45,591 nucleotides of DNA from Moraxella sp. (GCA_030525705.1 JAUNEE010000006.1:1-45591); one strand, 5' to 3'; numbered from the stretch's first letter, positions 34,343-42,287 are shown. The notes: a model not told the origin generated them from the sequence alone. A program made the numbers and translations.

Positions 34343-35182
34343 TTATTTTTGTGGCTGGCTGACGTCTTCACCGAAGAACTGCTGACCCAGCTTAGTTAAC
34401 GTGCCATCGGCATGAAGCTGTTTTGTGGCTTCGCTGATTTTCGCCACGGCAGCGTCCTCACCTTTACGGAACGCCAAACCTGCACCACGCTGGTCTTCTA
34501 CCGCACCATACAGCTTAATCTCAAGCCCGTGGTTCGGCTGTGCTTTAAAGTAATCAAGCATGGCAAGCTTGTCATTGATGGTCATGTCCGCACGTCCTTG
34601 CTGTACCAAAGTTACCGCTTGTGCCATGCCATCGACAGGCTGTAAGGTTGCCCCGTATTTTTCTGCCACTTCTGCATAATGGCTGGTGATGGACTGGGCA
34701 GAAGTTTTGCCTTTAATGTCTTCCCAAGCCACCAATGTGGTTTCAGGCTTGGCAACCACCACAGAATTCGACCAGCTGTACGGCTCAGATTTGTCGTATT
34801 TGGCTTGGCGTTCTGGTGTGGTTAGGCTCATTTGGTTGGCGACAGCATCGAAACGCTTGGCATCAAGCCCTGCCAGCATAGCGTCCCACTGCGTTTCTTT
34901 AAATTCTACAGTCATGCCCAGCTTCTCTGCGATGGCACGTGTCACCTCGACATCATAGCCTGTCAGCTTGCCACTTTCATCATGATACGTGAAGGGCGGG
35001 TAAGTGCCTTCTGTACCGACCACCAAAACACCGCCATTATTGATACGCTCAAGCAAGTCACTGCTTTCACTGGCAGGGGCGGCAGGCTCGGCAGCAGGGG
35101 CTTGGGCGGTGTTATTGTTGCCACCACAAGCCGTCAAAACCGCAAAGCTCAAGCCCGCTAAAACAAATTTCATCGTACGCAT
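34343..35182 (-). CDS. Amino-acid (probably cystine) binding lipoprotein of ABC importer
   Basis: A 279-aa family 3 solute-binding protein. Lipobox LTACG (Cys at about 18) indicates membrane anchoring, and an Ala/Pro-rich linker follows. The SBP_bac_3 domain begins VLVVGTEGTYPPFTY and includes LTGYDVEVTRAIAEKLG, RFDAVANQMSLTTPER and AGLAFRKGED. Resemblance to FliY/TcyJ makes cystine likely. Two adjacent ATGs (35185, 35182) follow GGAG; I chose 35182 for spacing. The frame extends to a TTG at 35194. Confidence 0.88.
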   Translation of the reverse strand: MRTMKFVLAGLSFAVLTACGGNNNTAQAPAAEPAAPASESSDLLERINNGGVLVVGTEGTYPPFTYHDESGKLTGYDVEVTRAIAEKLGMTVEFKETQWDAMLAGLDAKRFDAVANQMSLTTPERQAKYDKSEPYSWSNSVVVAKPETTLVAWEDIKGKTSAQSITSHYAEVAEKYGATLQPVDGMAQAVTLVQQGRADMTINDKLAMLDYFKAQPNHGLEIKLYGAVEDQRGAGLAFRKGEDAAVAKISEATKQLHADGTLTKLGQQFFGEDVSQPQK

Positions 35183-35216
35183 CATTGTCTCCAAATAGCA
35201 TTTATGATTAAAAAAT

Positions 35217-35343
35217 TAGACTTCTTGCGAAATTAGAAAAGCAAAAGGAAAACCGTCCGCCCTTAAGCGATGTCTACGGGTCGGTTTTCCTATGGCTTGA
35301 CAAGCTCACCACGAACACAAAACCGATTTTCGCAAGAGGTCTA
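35217..35343. mobile_element. MITE-like element A, 127 bp
   Basis: 16-bp terminal inverted repeats TAGACTTCTTGCGAAA (35217-35232) and its near-perfect complement (35328-35343, 1 mismatch) both end in TA. No coding capacity. Internally it contains GGAAAACCG...CGGTTTTCC inverted arms and a core (TGAGCTTGTC and GCTTAAGGGCG on the minus strand) shared with elements B, C and D. TIR form recalls IS5-family ends, an inference. Confidence 0.75.
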
Positions 35344-35381
35344 TTAAATAACACAACATTATAGGCGAAAATGCCACCCCT

Positions 35382-35489
35382 ATGCCAGTTTTTATTTTTA
35401 TCATCGGCATGTTTATCATAGAAATTTGGCATATCAACCAGCCATTTTGGGATAAGTACACCACATCGCCTCGCACATTTGCCCTTTAA
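35382..35489 (+). CDS. Possible 35-aa hydrophobic peptide
   Basis: ATG to TAA codes for a 35-residue peptide with a hydrophobic N-terminal half (MPVFIFIIGMFIIEIW), resembling single-pass membrane microproteins. There is no clear ribosome binding site and it ends inside the candidate hslO promoter. This is a weak call. Confidence 0.2.
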   Translation: MPVFIFIIGMFIIEIWHINQPFWDKYTTSPRTFAL

Positions 35490-35511
35490 ATCACCGCCAC
35501 CGCCCCCATAA
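35485..35511 (+). promoter_or_regulatory. Possible sigma-32 promoter of hslO
   Basis: TTTAAA (35485-35490), 13 nt, then CCCCATAA (35504-35511), 35 nt before the hslO start. Similar to the heat-shock consensus and to the dnaJ promoter in spacing; the minus-35 is imperfect. Confidence 0.4.
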
Positions 35512-35545
35512 ACAGCCCATTCATTATTTCAAAAGAGACCTCATC

Positions 35546-36409
35546 ATGACCAATCAACGTCAGCGTTTTTTCATTGACAGCTCGCCTGTGCGCGGTGACA
35601 TCGTCCACCTATCGGACAGCTACCAGACCGTCATCACCCAAAAAGCCTACCCCACCGCCCTAAAAGCCCTGCTCGGGGAAATGCTGGCAGCGGCCAGCCT
35701 ACTCATCGGCACGCTAAAAATTGACGGCAGACTCTCCATTCAGCTACAGTCCGATGGCAACACCCGTCTGCATTGGGCGATGGCAGAATGCGACCACACG
35801 GGGGCGGTGCGTGCCTTGGCGGGTTTTGATGCGTCTGCGGACTGGAGCGGTCTAAACAGCAGCGATGACGCCTTTGGCGAGCTTGGGCAAGGCGTGTTGT
35901 TCATTAACATTCACCCCGCCCATGGCGACAGCTACCAAGGCATTGTTGAGCGGGTCAGTGGCAGCTTGGGCGAGTGTCTTGCTCACTACCAAAAACAATC
36001 CGCCCAAATCCCAACCTTCATCAAGCTTGCCAGTAATGACACGCACGCCGCAGGGCTTTTAGTGCAGCTACTCCCCCAAAGTGAAGCGGACAAAGAAAAC
36101 GACCCCGACCTCTGGGAGCGTGTATCCTTACTTGCCAGCACCACGAAGACCACGGAGCTGTTAGACCTACCTGCCAACGAGCTTTTATACCGCCTATACC
36201 ATGAAGAAAGCGTGGTGCTGCCCGAGCCGACACCGCTGTTTTTCGGCTGCACCTGCTCTGAAGAAAAAAGCAGCGCTGCCATCATTGGACTGGGGCAAGA
36301 AGACGCCCTCCAAGAAGTAAATAAGACAGGCGAGCTGGCACTTGACTGCGGTTTTTGTGGGACAGTGTACCGCTTTGACACAAATAAAGTCGCCGCCTTG
36401 TTCCACTAA
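35546..36409 (+). CDS. hslO: Redox-regulated chaperone Hsp33
   Basis: A 287-aa cytosolic holdase activated by oxidation and unfolding. The C-terminal zinc centre is Cys235-x-Cys237 (GCTCSEE) and Cys268-x2-Cys271 (DCGFCGTVY), all four ligands present. The N-terminal part contains LLGEMLAAASLLIGTLK and GRLSIQLQSDG, typical of the family. Preceded by AAAGAGACC near the ATG and by a possible sigma-32 promoter. A terminator follows directly. Confidence 0.95.
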   Translation: MTNQRQRFFIDSSPVRGDIVHLSDSYQTVITQKAYPTALKALLGEMLAAASLLIGTLKIDGRLSIQLQSDGNTRLHWAMAECDHTGAVRALAGFDASADWSGLNSSDDAFGELGQGVLFINIHPAHGDSYQGIVERVSGSLGECLAHYQKQSAQIPTFIKLASNDTHAAGLLVQLLPQSEADKENDPDLWERVSLLASTTKTTELLDLPANELLYRLYHEESVVLPEPTPLFFGCTCSEEKSSAAIIGLGQEDALQEVNKTGELALDCGFCGTVYRFDTNKVAALFH

Positions 36410-36421
36410 CCCTTAAAACAC

Positions 36422-36451
36422 AAAAAACCGCTCAAACTTGGGCGGTTTTTT
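36422..36451 (+). terminator. Terminator of hslO
   Basis: AAAAACCGC pairs with GCGGTTTTT after about a 9-nt loop, ending in a T run. Confidence 0.88.
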
Positions 36452-36479
36452 ATGGTTATTTAGACGCATTAGGCGTGTG

Positions 36480-36621
36480 TACAGTAAATTAACCCCAAAA
36501 TGCACCACAGTAGGTTTTTTGCTCAAAGTGAGCTTGGGAAACCTAGCGGAAAAAACCACTCACCTAAAGGCATGGCTTAAGGGCGAACGGTTTTGGTAGC
36601 TTTTGACGTTAACTCACTATA
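36480..36621. mobile_element. MITE-like element B, 142 bp
   Basis: Terminal inverted repeats TACAGTAAATTAACCCCA (36480-36497) and the complement of TATAGTGAGTTAACGTCA (36604-36621), about 13 of 18 matching. Same length and TIR family as element D, with clearly homologous interior in the opposite orientation. Non-coding. TA at each end suggests TA target sites. Confidence 0.75.
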
Positions 36622-36657
36622 AAATGCTTTAGAAAATAAAAAATCACGCATAAAGTA

Positions 36658-36734
36658 AGCCCCATGCACTTTATCTGGGGGTGGAGTTGATAAAGTGTAT
36701 GGGGCTATTCCCTAATCCTGCGGTGGGACAGGAT
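36658..36734 (+). ncRNA. Candidate structured RNA with two G-rich loops
   Basis: An 18-bp stem with one mismatch (36658-36675 with 36689-36706) carries the 13-nt loop TGGGGGTGGAGTT. It is followed by a 6-bp hairpin ATCCTG/CAGGAT (36715-36734) with loop CGGTGGGA. Both loops expose GGTGG/GGA-type sequence. No T tract follows, so this is not a simple terminator. Not a match to RNase P, tmRNA, 4.5S or 6S RNA that I recognise. Strand and boundaries are uncertain. Confidence 0.3.
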
Positions 36735-36889
36735 ATGTCAATCCAAAAACGTTCCTTCAGTACAGCGTATCTTCCTTGCGGTGTTTCCATTCACCCTATC
36801 CGTCTGCTGTGAGTGTATTATCGCCAAAATTCCCCCGCTGCACAATTCGCAAAAATCGCCAATATCTGTAAGAAATGTCGTACACAGCT

Positions 36890-37140
36890 GTGCTTTATCT
36901 GCCACCTCCTTGTTCCACCCCGCCCTTAAACACAGCATAGATAGGGTACAGGCACAGCAGGCACAACATAAAACCACCTACCACGCCAAACCACCACCAC
37001 ACTTATTTTCACAAGAATACATCGCTCACTTTTTACACAACTTATCATCAAGGTTACACAGCACCGCACATTTATCACACACCCACCACCAAAGTACGAA
37101 AAAAGACACAGCTTTTCAACAGTATCCACTGAGTTTTTCT
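36890..37140 (+). other. C-rich, G-poor non-coding stretch upstream of glsB
   Basis: The plus strand is strongly C over G: 36961-37020 has 23 C and 3 G, and 37021-37080 has 19 C and 5 G. Open frames across it look spurious, and no protein family is recognised. Such a C>G bubble is typical of Rho loading (rut) sites; if transcribed rightward it would form a long unstructured leader of glsB. Confidence 0.4.
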
Positions 37141-37195
37141 TTTATACTAAATCCCACATTCAGTAATTTCAATCAAAAAGATGAGGAGCAAGGCA

Positions 37196-37456
37196 ATGAT
37201 GGCATTTATTTGGATGTTGATTATCGGTTTTATTGCAGGGGCGATTGCACGTGCCATCAAGCCTGGTGCAGACGCAATGGGCTGGGTGATGACCATTGTG
37301 CTTGGCGTTGCAGGGTCGTTTGTCGGGGGCTTGATTGCGGGTATGCTCGGGCTGTCCGCCAACGGTGGCTTTGGCGGTCTTGTGCTGTCCGTTATCGGGG
37401 CGATTATCATTTTATTCGCTTATGAATTCATCTCTGGCAAACGCCGTCTGCGTTAA
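37196..37456 (+). CDS. GlsB/YeaQ/YmgE family stress-response membrane protein
   Basis: An 86-aa inner-membrane protein with three hydrophobic segments (FIWMLIIGFIAGAIARAI, WVMTIVLGVAGSFVGGLIAGML, and VLSVIGAIIILFAYEFI) and glycine-rich packing. The GWVMTIVLGVAGSFVGG block is typical of the Transgly_assoc/GlsB family, linked with general stress; the biochemical role is unknown. A GAGGAGCAAGG leader supports ATG 37196; an earlier start at 37181 lies inside that leader. The gene is flanked by two copies of the 142-bp element. Confidence 0.9.
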   Translation: MMAFIWMLIIGFIAGAIARAIKPGADAMGWVMTIVLGVAGSFVGGLIAGMLGLSANGGFGGLVLSVIGAIIILFAYEFISGKRRLR

Positions 37457-37477
37457 TCCTTGCCCGAGATTAAAAAT

Positions 37478-37505
37478 AAAATCCGCCCACGCTGGCGGAT
37501 TTTTT
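37478..37505 (+). terminator. Terminator of glsB
   Basis: AAAATCCGCC (37478-37487) pairs with GGCGGATTTT (37494-37503), 6-nt loop, T run. The left end of element D abuts its T run. Confidence 0.88.
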
Positions 37506-37646
37506 ATAGGGATTTAATTTCAACAATCACCAAAACCGTTTAGCCTAAGCCAAATCGAAGAGCGAAATGGTTTTTTCGTTATGGTTCGATACACTCATTT
37601 TGAGCAGAAAATCTAATAGGGTGAATTTTGAGTTTAGTTTACTATA
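37505..37646. mobile_element. MITE-like element D, 142 bp
   Basis: TIRs TATAGGGATTTAATTTCA (37505-37522) and the complement of TATAGTAAACTAAACTCA (37629-37646) match at about 12 of 18. Reverse-complemented, its interior lines up with element B (TGCTCAAARTGAG, CGAAAAAACCA, AACGGTTTTGGT). The remainder of this gap, 37647-37800, shows no gene. Confidence 0.7.
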
Positions 37647-37800
37647 GCTTAAATAAAAACCCACCACCCAAGCATAATATTTATGGCGAAACATTGAGCC
37701 TCACAACCCAAGCTTTATCACTTAAGCTTCATAAGTTGTTTTAAACCAAGGCAACCAAAAGCTAAAAAAGACGATTTTTACCCTTTAAACAACCAAAAAT

Positions 37801-37828
37801 AAAAACCGCCCTGCTTAGAGCGGTTTTT
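37801..37828 (-). terminator. Terminator of pnp
   Basis: A perfect 9-bp stem AAAAACCGC/GCGGTTTTT (37801-37809 with 37820-37828) lies just past the pnp stop; a T-rich arm is present on the minus strand. Confidence 0.88.
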
Positions 37829-37843
37829 ATGAATGGTCTAACA

Positions 37844-39940
37844 TTAAGCTTGTTCAATGCCTTTCATGGTTAGCTTAATGCGTCCACGGTTATCGATGTC
37901 CTGGACTTGAACTTTGACGCTTTGACCTTCTTTTAGGTAGTCGCCCACGCTTTCTACACGCTCATCAGAGATTTGGCTGATATGCACCAGACCGTCCGTA
38001 CCAGGCAAAATGGTAACAAACGCCCCAAAATCCACCACACGTGCTACCACGCCCTCATAAATCGCACCGACTTCCACCTCAGCGGTCAACGCTTCGATTT
38101 GTTGCATGGCGGCACGGGTAGAGGCTTTATTCGCCCCGAAGATACGCACCACGCCGTTGTCTTCGATGTCGATGGTCGCACCTGTGTCTTCAGTCAACTG
38201 ACGAATGGTCGCCCCGCCTTTACCGATAACATCACGGATTTTATCGGGATTGATGGTGATGGTGGCGTAGTTCGGTGCATGTGCATTGATTTCTGTACGG
38301 CTAGACGCAATCACCTCATTCATGGCATTTAGAATGTGGATACGACCTGCATACGCTTGCTTTAATGCCTGCTCCATAATGTCTGCGGTGATACCCTCAA
38401 TCTTAATGTCCATTTGCAAAGCGGTCACCCCATTGGCAGTACCCGCCACTTTAAAGTCCATATCACCCAAGTGGTCTTCATCGCCCAAAATGTCCGAAAG
38501 CACCGCAAAACGCTCGCCCTCTTTCACCAAGCCCATGGCGATACCCGCCACAGGGGCTTTTAGTGGCACGCCTGCATCCATCAAAGACAAAGACGCACCA
38601 CAAACAGACGCCATCGAGCTTGAGCCGTTCGATTCTGTAATCTCAGATACCACACGAATGGTATAAGGGAAGCGGTCAGCCGCTGGAAGCATGGCTTGCA
38701 CACCACGGCGAGCCAAGCGACCATGTCCGATTTCACGGCGTTTTGGCGCGCCCTCACGACCTGTCTCGCCCACAGAGTAATGCGGGAAGTTGTAGTGTAG
38801 CATGAAATGGTCTTGCTTGGTGCCTGCCAAAGTATCCACCAAGTTCACATCACGGCTGGTGCCAAGGGTGGTCACCACCAACGCCTGCGTCTCACCACGG
38901 GTAAACAAAGCAGAGCCATGCGTATAAGGCAGAACGCCCACTTGAATGTCCAAGGCACGCACGGTATCTAGGTCACGTCCATCAATACGAGGCTTGCCTG
39001 ACAAGATGTTATCACGCACCGTGCGGTATTTTAATTCTTCGAACAAGTCTTTTAATTTGGCAGATTTTTCTTCGAATTCTTCACTTTCAGGGCTGCCCGC
39101 CAAGCTTTCGATGACTTCATTTTTAATCTCATCAAGGCGTGCATAGCGGTCTTGTTTAACCGTGATGGTGTATGCCTCACTCACAGCGTCTTTGAATTTT
39201 TCTTTCAAGGCGGCATTTAGTGCCTCGTCCACCAAAGGCGGCACGAATTCTTGCTTGATATTGCCAACCGCACGGGCGAAGGCATTAATGTTCTCAATCA
39301 CCACCTGCTGCTGTGCGTGACCATACAGCACCGCACCTAGCATCTGGTCTTCTGTTAGCTCGTCCGCCTCAGATTCTACCATCAAAACCGCAGCGTCCGT
39401 TCCTGCAACCACCAAGTCCAAGGCACTGTGTTTTAGCTCTTCGTTGCTTGGGTTTAGGACATAAGCCCCGTCAATAAAGCCCACACGTGCCGCACCAATA
39501 GGACCGTTAAACGGTGCAGGTGAAATGGCAAGTGCCGCACTCGCACCAATCATCGCTGCGATGTCCGCATCTTGGGTTTTGTCCGATGAAATCACCGTGG
39601 CAGTGACTTGGATTTCATTATAATACCCTTCTGGGAACAAAGGACGAATCGGACGGTCAATCAAGCGGCTGGTTAAGGTCTCAAGCTCGCTGGCACGACC
39701 CTCACGCTTGCCATAACCGCCGGGGATTTTACCCGAAGCGTACATTTTTTCTTGATAGTTTACCGTCAAAGGAAAGAAGTTTTGACCTGCGACCGCCTCA
39801 GGGCGTACCACAACCGCCACCAAAACAGACACACCGCCCATATGTACAAGCACGCTGTTCGCCTGACGAGCCACACGCCCCGTCTCTAGCACAACTTTTT
39901 GATTGCCATATTGGAATTCTTGAGTAATCACATGAAACAT
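37844..39940 (-). CDS. pnp: Polyribonucleotide nucleotidyltransferase (PNPase)
   Basis: A 698-aa 3'-5' phosphorolytic exoribonuclease, core of the RNA degradosome. Two RNase PH domains are present (first with [21 protein letters not shown]; second with [25 protein letters not shown] and [12 protein letters not shown], the catalytic region), followed by a KH domain ([18 protein letters not shown]) and an S1 domain ([18 protein letters not shown]). AAGGATAA precedes the ATG. It follows rpsO, as usual, with a hairpin between the two that commonly serves as terminator and RNase III processing site. Confidence 0.97.
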   Translation of the reverse strand: MFHVITQEFQYGNQKVVLETGRVARQANSVLVHMGGVSVLVAVVVRPEAVAGQNFFPLTVNYQEKMYASGKIPGGYGKREGRASELETLTSRLIDRPIRPLFPEGYYNEIQVTATVISSDKTQDADIAAMIGASAALAISPAPFNGPIGAARVGFIDGAYVLNPSNEELKHSALDLVVAGTDAAVLMVESEADELTEDQMLGAVLYGHAQQQVVIENINAFARAVGNIKQEFVPPLVDEALNAALKEKFKDAVSEAYTITVKQDRYARLDEIKNEVIESLAGSPESEEFEEKSAKLKDLFEELKYRTVRDNILSGKPRIDGRDLDTVRALDIQVGVLPYTHGSALFTRGETQALVVTTLGTSRDVNLVDTLAGTKQDHFMLHYNFPHYSVGETGREGAPKRREIGHGRLARRGVQAMLPAADRFPYTIRVVSEITESNGSSSMASVCGASLSLMDAGVPLKAPVAGIAMGLVKEGERFAVLSDILGDEDHLGDMDFKVAGTANGVTALQMDIKIEGITADIMEQALKQAYAGRIHILNAMNEVIASSRTEINAHAPNYATITINPDKIRDVIGKGGATIRQLTEDTGATIDIEDNGVVRIFGANKASTRAAMQQIEALTAEVEVGAIYEGVVARVVDFGAFVTILPGTDGLVHISQISDERVESVGDYLKEGQSVKVQVQDIDNRGRIKLTMKGIEQA

Positions 39941-40100
39941 AATTTTATCCTTAAGTAAAGCAAGTCCGCCGACCTGCTAAATGCCTGCCCGATGGCACGG
40001 CTTGTTGAGATTGGCGTAGGCGTTTAAAACCCTAAGCACAGGTTTCACACTCCAAAAACTCTGCTTAGTGTTCTAACTGCCAAATACGCCCCAAAAAAAG

Positions 40101-40131
40101 CAAAAACGGTGCTATAAAAACACCGTTTTTG
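40101..40131 (-). terminator. Hairpin between rpsO and pnp
   Basis: A perfect 11-bp stem (40101-40111 with 40121-40131) followed by T-rich sequence on the minus strand. In enterobacteria this intercistronic region also contains the RNase III target for pnp autoregulation. Confidence 0.85.
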
Positions 40132-40170
40132 AGGATTGATACCATGTCAAAAACAGCGGGTATCTAAGGC

Positions 40171-40437
40171 TTAGCGGCGTAGACCCAAAGCACCAATCAA
40201 AGCAGTGTAACGCTCTGTGTCTTTTGATTTTAGGTAGTCAAGCAGCTTACGGCGTTGGTTAACCATACGGATTAGACCACGGCGGCTGTGATGGTCAGCT
40301 TTATGCTCAGCGAAGTGTGGTTGTAGGTCGTTAATACGAGCAGTCAAAAGCGCAACTTGCACTTCTGGGCTACCAGTGTCGTTTTCGCCACGCTTGAACT
40401 TAGCGATGATTTCTTCACGTTGAGTATTCGTTAACAT
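40171..40437 (-). CDS. rpsO: 30S ribosomal protein uS15
   Basis: An 88-aa primary 16S-rRNA-binding protein of the small subunit. The sequence is canonical: [41 protein letters not shown], ending LGLRR. AAGGA precedes the ATG. Expressed from the strong promoter at 40539-40567 and probably autoregulated through its leader. Confidence 0.97.
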   Translation of the reverse strand: MLTNTQREEIIAKFKRGENDTGSPEVQVALLTARINDLQPHFAEHKADHHSRRGLIRMVNQRRKLLDYLKSKDTERYTALIGALGLRR

Positions 40438-40456
40438 AACAAATCCTTAAAAAAAT

Positions 40457-40490
40457 GCAATGCAAAACATTCAGGCAAACCATGCATTGC
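40457..40490 (-). promoter_or_regulatory. Hairpin in the rpsO leader
   Basis: A perfect 8-bp stem GCAATGCA/TGCATTGC (40457-40464 with 40483-40490) lies within the rpsO 5' UTR, about 10 nt ahead of the ribosome binding site. S15 proteins of many bacteria repress their own mRNA by binding leader structures; this is a candidate site. The gap 40438-40755 holds this hairpin, the rpsO promoter and the porin terminator. Confidence 0.4.
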
Positions 40491-40538
40491 CAAAGCTTGC
40501 CTAAGCCCAATTCACCAAAAATCAGGCGATAACACCTA

Positions 40539-40567
40539 ATTATACCAGTTTTTTTAAACATTGTCAG
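40539..40567 (-). promoter_or_regulatory. Promoter of rpsO-pnp
   Basis: Minus strand CTGACA (40562-40567), 17 nt, TATAAT (40539-40544). The leader to the rpsO ATG is about 95 nt. Confidence 0.75.
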
Positions 40568-40722
40568 CTTTTTTATGTAGACGCTTATGCCTATACCTTT
40601 GGTATCAATTTGACATCGGTTTAAGTGCTGCGCTTATCAAGCGCTTAAAAAACGCTTGACCGATAACCACTTATCCGCCATGCTCACAACTTAAACCAAA
40701 CCTTAAACAATCCACACAAAGA

Positions 40723-40748
40723 AAAACCCCTCATTTTAAAGGGGTTTT
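40723..40748 (-). terminator. Terminator of the Opa-like porin gene
   Basis: AAAACCCC (40723-40730) pairs with GGGGTTTT (40741-40748) after a 10-nt A/T-rich loop; T-rich arm follows on the minus strand. Confidence 0.82.
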
Positions 40749-40755
40749 CTGCTGG

Positions 40756-41418
40756 TTAAAACTGGTAACGCACGCCTACTTTCGCACCATACTGGCTGAC
40801 TGTGGCATTTTCTAATTTGCCCAGATAATTGTACTCAGCCCCCGCATCGACAGGCAACGCAGGCAACACTTGATAAGACACGCCCGCACCCGCGCCCACG
40901 CCGAACGTGGTTTTATTTTGGGTGTGTTCGCTTAAATCATGGTCGAAAAATCCATGCTGCAGCTCTTCTGTGGTCTCACGGCTTAGGCGGCTTACGCCCA
41001 CTCTTGCACCCACATAAGGTGTCAATTTACCCACCCCTTTAAAATCATAATACCCAGACACACCCACAGACTGCGCGTCAAGCTCTGTACTATGAACCAC
41101 AGGATAGGTTCCTGCCGCCACCAAAGGCACTTCACCTGCCGCCAGCGTACGTGTGCCATGCTCATGACGCTCAGCCGTGCCGAAGTGCGTATAGTCCACG
41201 GCATAACGTGCCTGACCGTGCGTCCTACCAACCGCCACACGCCCGAACACCTCATCGCCTTTTAAATCCTGAGCGTCCTCTTTGGCAGTTAAATGAGAAT
41301 AACCGACATCGCCTTGTACGTACACATTGCTTGGCAGGCTTGGCGTCATCGCAGCCGCCACACTCGGCATGGCAGCACACATGGCAAGCAGCAGGATATT
41401 TTTATGCATTTTAGTCAT
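40756..41418 (-). CDS. Outer-membrane beta-barrel protein, opacity (Opa/NspA-like) family
   Basis: A 220-aa protein. Signal peptide about 1-23 (cleavage near AAA), then alternating beta strands (VYVQGDVGYSHL, VFGRVAVGRT, LTPYVGARVGVSRL, TFGVGAGAGVSYQV) ending in Phe (VGVRYQF), the usual outer-membrane assembly signal. About 8 strands are expected. Opacity-type porins act in adhesion or as small barrels; the specific function is unknown. GGGGG precedes ATG 41418. It is next to a mobile repeat. Confidence 0.83.
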   Translation of the reverse strand: MTKMHKNILLLAMCAAMPSVAAAMTPSLPSNVYVQGDVGYSHLTAKEDAQDLKGDEVFGRVAVGRTHGQARYAVDYTHFGTAERHEHGTRTLAAGEVPLVAAGTYPVVHSTELDAQSVGVSGYYDFKGVGKLTPYVGARVGVSRLSRETTEELQHGFFDHDLSEHTQNKTTFGVGAGAGVSYQVLPALPVDAGAEYNYLGKLENATVSQYGAKVGVRYQF

Positions 41419-41478
41419 TTTTGACCCCCTTCATCATCACATCAAGCCATCAAAAACCGCCCAGTCATGGGTTTTTAT

Positions 41479-41607
41479 GAACTTCCTACAAAACCCAAAC
41501 ACACAGAAAAAACCGCTCAAAGTAAGCTTGTCGAACCGCCGCTGTTTTCCGCCACCCGAAGGCATAGCTTAAGGGCGAACGAAAAAACCGAGTTTTACAG
41601 GAAGTCT
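41479..41607. mobile_element. MITE-like element C, 129 bp
   Basis: TIRs GAACTTCCTACAAAAC (41479-41494) and the complement of AGACTTCCTGTAAAAC (41592-41607), 12 of 16 matching, relate it to element A (AGACTTCTTG ends; 127 bp). Its interior has the core AAGCTTGTCGAACC and GCTTAAGGGCGAACG shared with A and B. It lies upstream of the porin gene, between it and the PepSY-2 gene. Confidence 0.65.
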
Positions 41608-41717
41608 ATTTGAATGGACTATAGAATCTTTTAATACCAACAAATAAATCTTATAAAAAATATCTAGATTTATCCACCCAGTTTCATTAATCAAACCACT
41701 AAAAATAAAAAAACCAC

Positions 41718-42026
41718 TTAGTCATCAAGACGCTTTCTAATCACCGCCCCTGTATTGGCATCGATTTTTACTTGGTATTCTTTATTTCCAGAACGCACTT
41801 CCACATCATAAACACTGCGACCACGCTCCACATCAAAATCAATGTCTGTCACCTTGCCGCCACCGACCGCTTTCACCGCCACTGAACGTGCTTGGGCTTG
41901 TGACAGCTTAGCGGCTGACTGGGCTTGACGCTCGGCACGGTCATCGTCCGCCATGGCAACGCTTGGCATAAATACCGCGCTCATGGCTGCGATGCCCATC
42001 ACTGCTGATAAAATAACTGCTTTCAT
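41718..42026 (-). CDS. Secreted PepSY-domain protein, copy 2
   Basis: A 102-aa periplasmic protein, signal peptide about 1-26 (cleavage after AMA), then one PepSY domain (VGGGKVTDIDFDVERGRSVY, KIDANTGAVIRKR). It is closely similar to copy 1 at 32211-32507 over the mature domain. Its promoter has the same box and spacing. An extra 12-bp hairpin (42061-42096) lies in its leader. The mature N-terminus is acidic (ADDDRAERQAQ), similar in copy 1. Confidence 0.87.
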   Translation of the reverse strand: MKAVILSAVMGIAAMSAVFMPSVAMADDDRAERQAQSAAKLSQAQARSVAVKAVGGGKVTDIDFDVERGRSVYDVEVRSGNKEYQVKIDANTGAVIRKRLDD

Positions 42027-42060
42027 AACTGCTCCGATAATTCAATAAAAATAACAATGA

Positions 42061-42096
42061 CTGTTAAGCGTGGCTCACAATAAACACGCTTAACAG
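42061..42096 (-). promoter_or_regulatory. Stem-loop in the PepSY-2 leader
   Basis: A perfect 12-bp inverted repeat CTGTTAAGCGTG/CACGCTTAACAG (42061-42072 with 42085-42096) with a 12-nt loop. It lies between the predicted start of transcription (about 42107) and the PepSY-2 ribosome binding site and is followed by a T-rich stretch, so it could be an attenuator. Copy 1 lacks an equal structure. Confidence 0.5.
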
Positions 42097-42113
42097 CCTG
42101 CTTGATAGTGCCC

Positions 42114-42146
42114 ATTATAATGCCGAAACCTTAAACGAAACTTAAG
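42114..42146 (-). promoter_or_regulatory. PepSY-2 promoter with PmrA/QseB-type box
   Basis: Minus strand CTTAAG-N5-TTTAAG (42130-42146), 10 nt, TATAAT (42114-42119), the same arrangement as before PepSY-1. Confidence 0.65.
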
Positions 42147-42287
42147 ATAATCAAAAATTTTTGTTAATTTTTATTAAATATCAAAAAAAGCACCCCGCAT
42201 CGCAAGAAAAAATCACACAACAGCAACACAAAACTCAGGCACACAGCCGCCCTGCTCGCCACTTTTAGAAAATTCACTCTTGCTTGC

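Noticed and set aside
36655..36785. Known ncRNA genes (rnpB, ssrA, ffs, ssrS) in the gap upstream of glsB
   Set aside because: None of the conserved sequence signatures of these RNAs that I recognise is present, so only a generic structured-RNA candidate is reported.
36781..37425. 214-residue plus-strand frame upstream of and overlapping glsB
   Set aside because: It crosses the C-rich bubble, has Ser/His-rich random-looking sequence and overlaps the glsB start in another frame; no domain is recognisable.
40690..40706. Repeated CTTAAA motifs near the porin terminator as a third PmrA-type box
   Set aside because: The spacing is 6 rather than 5 nt and there is no TATAAT 10 nt away or downstream gene in the right direction.
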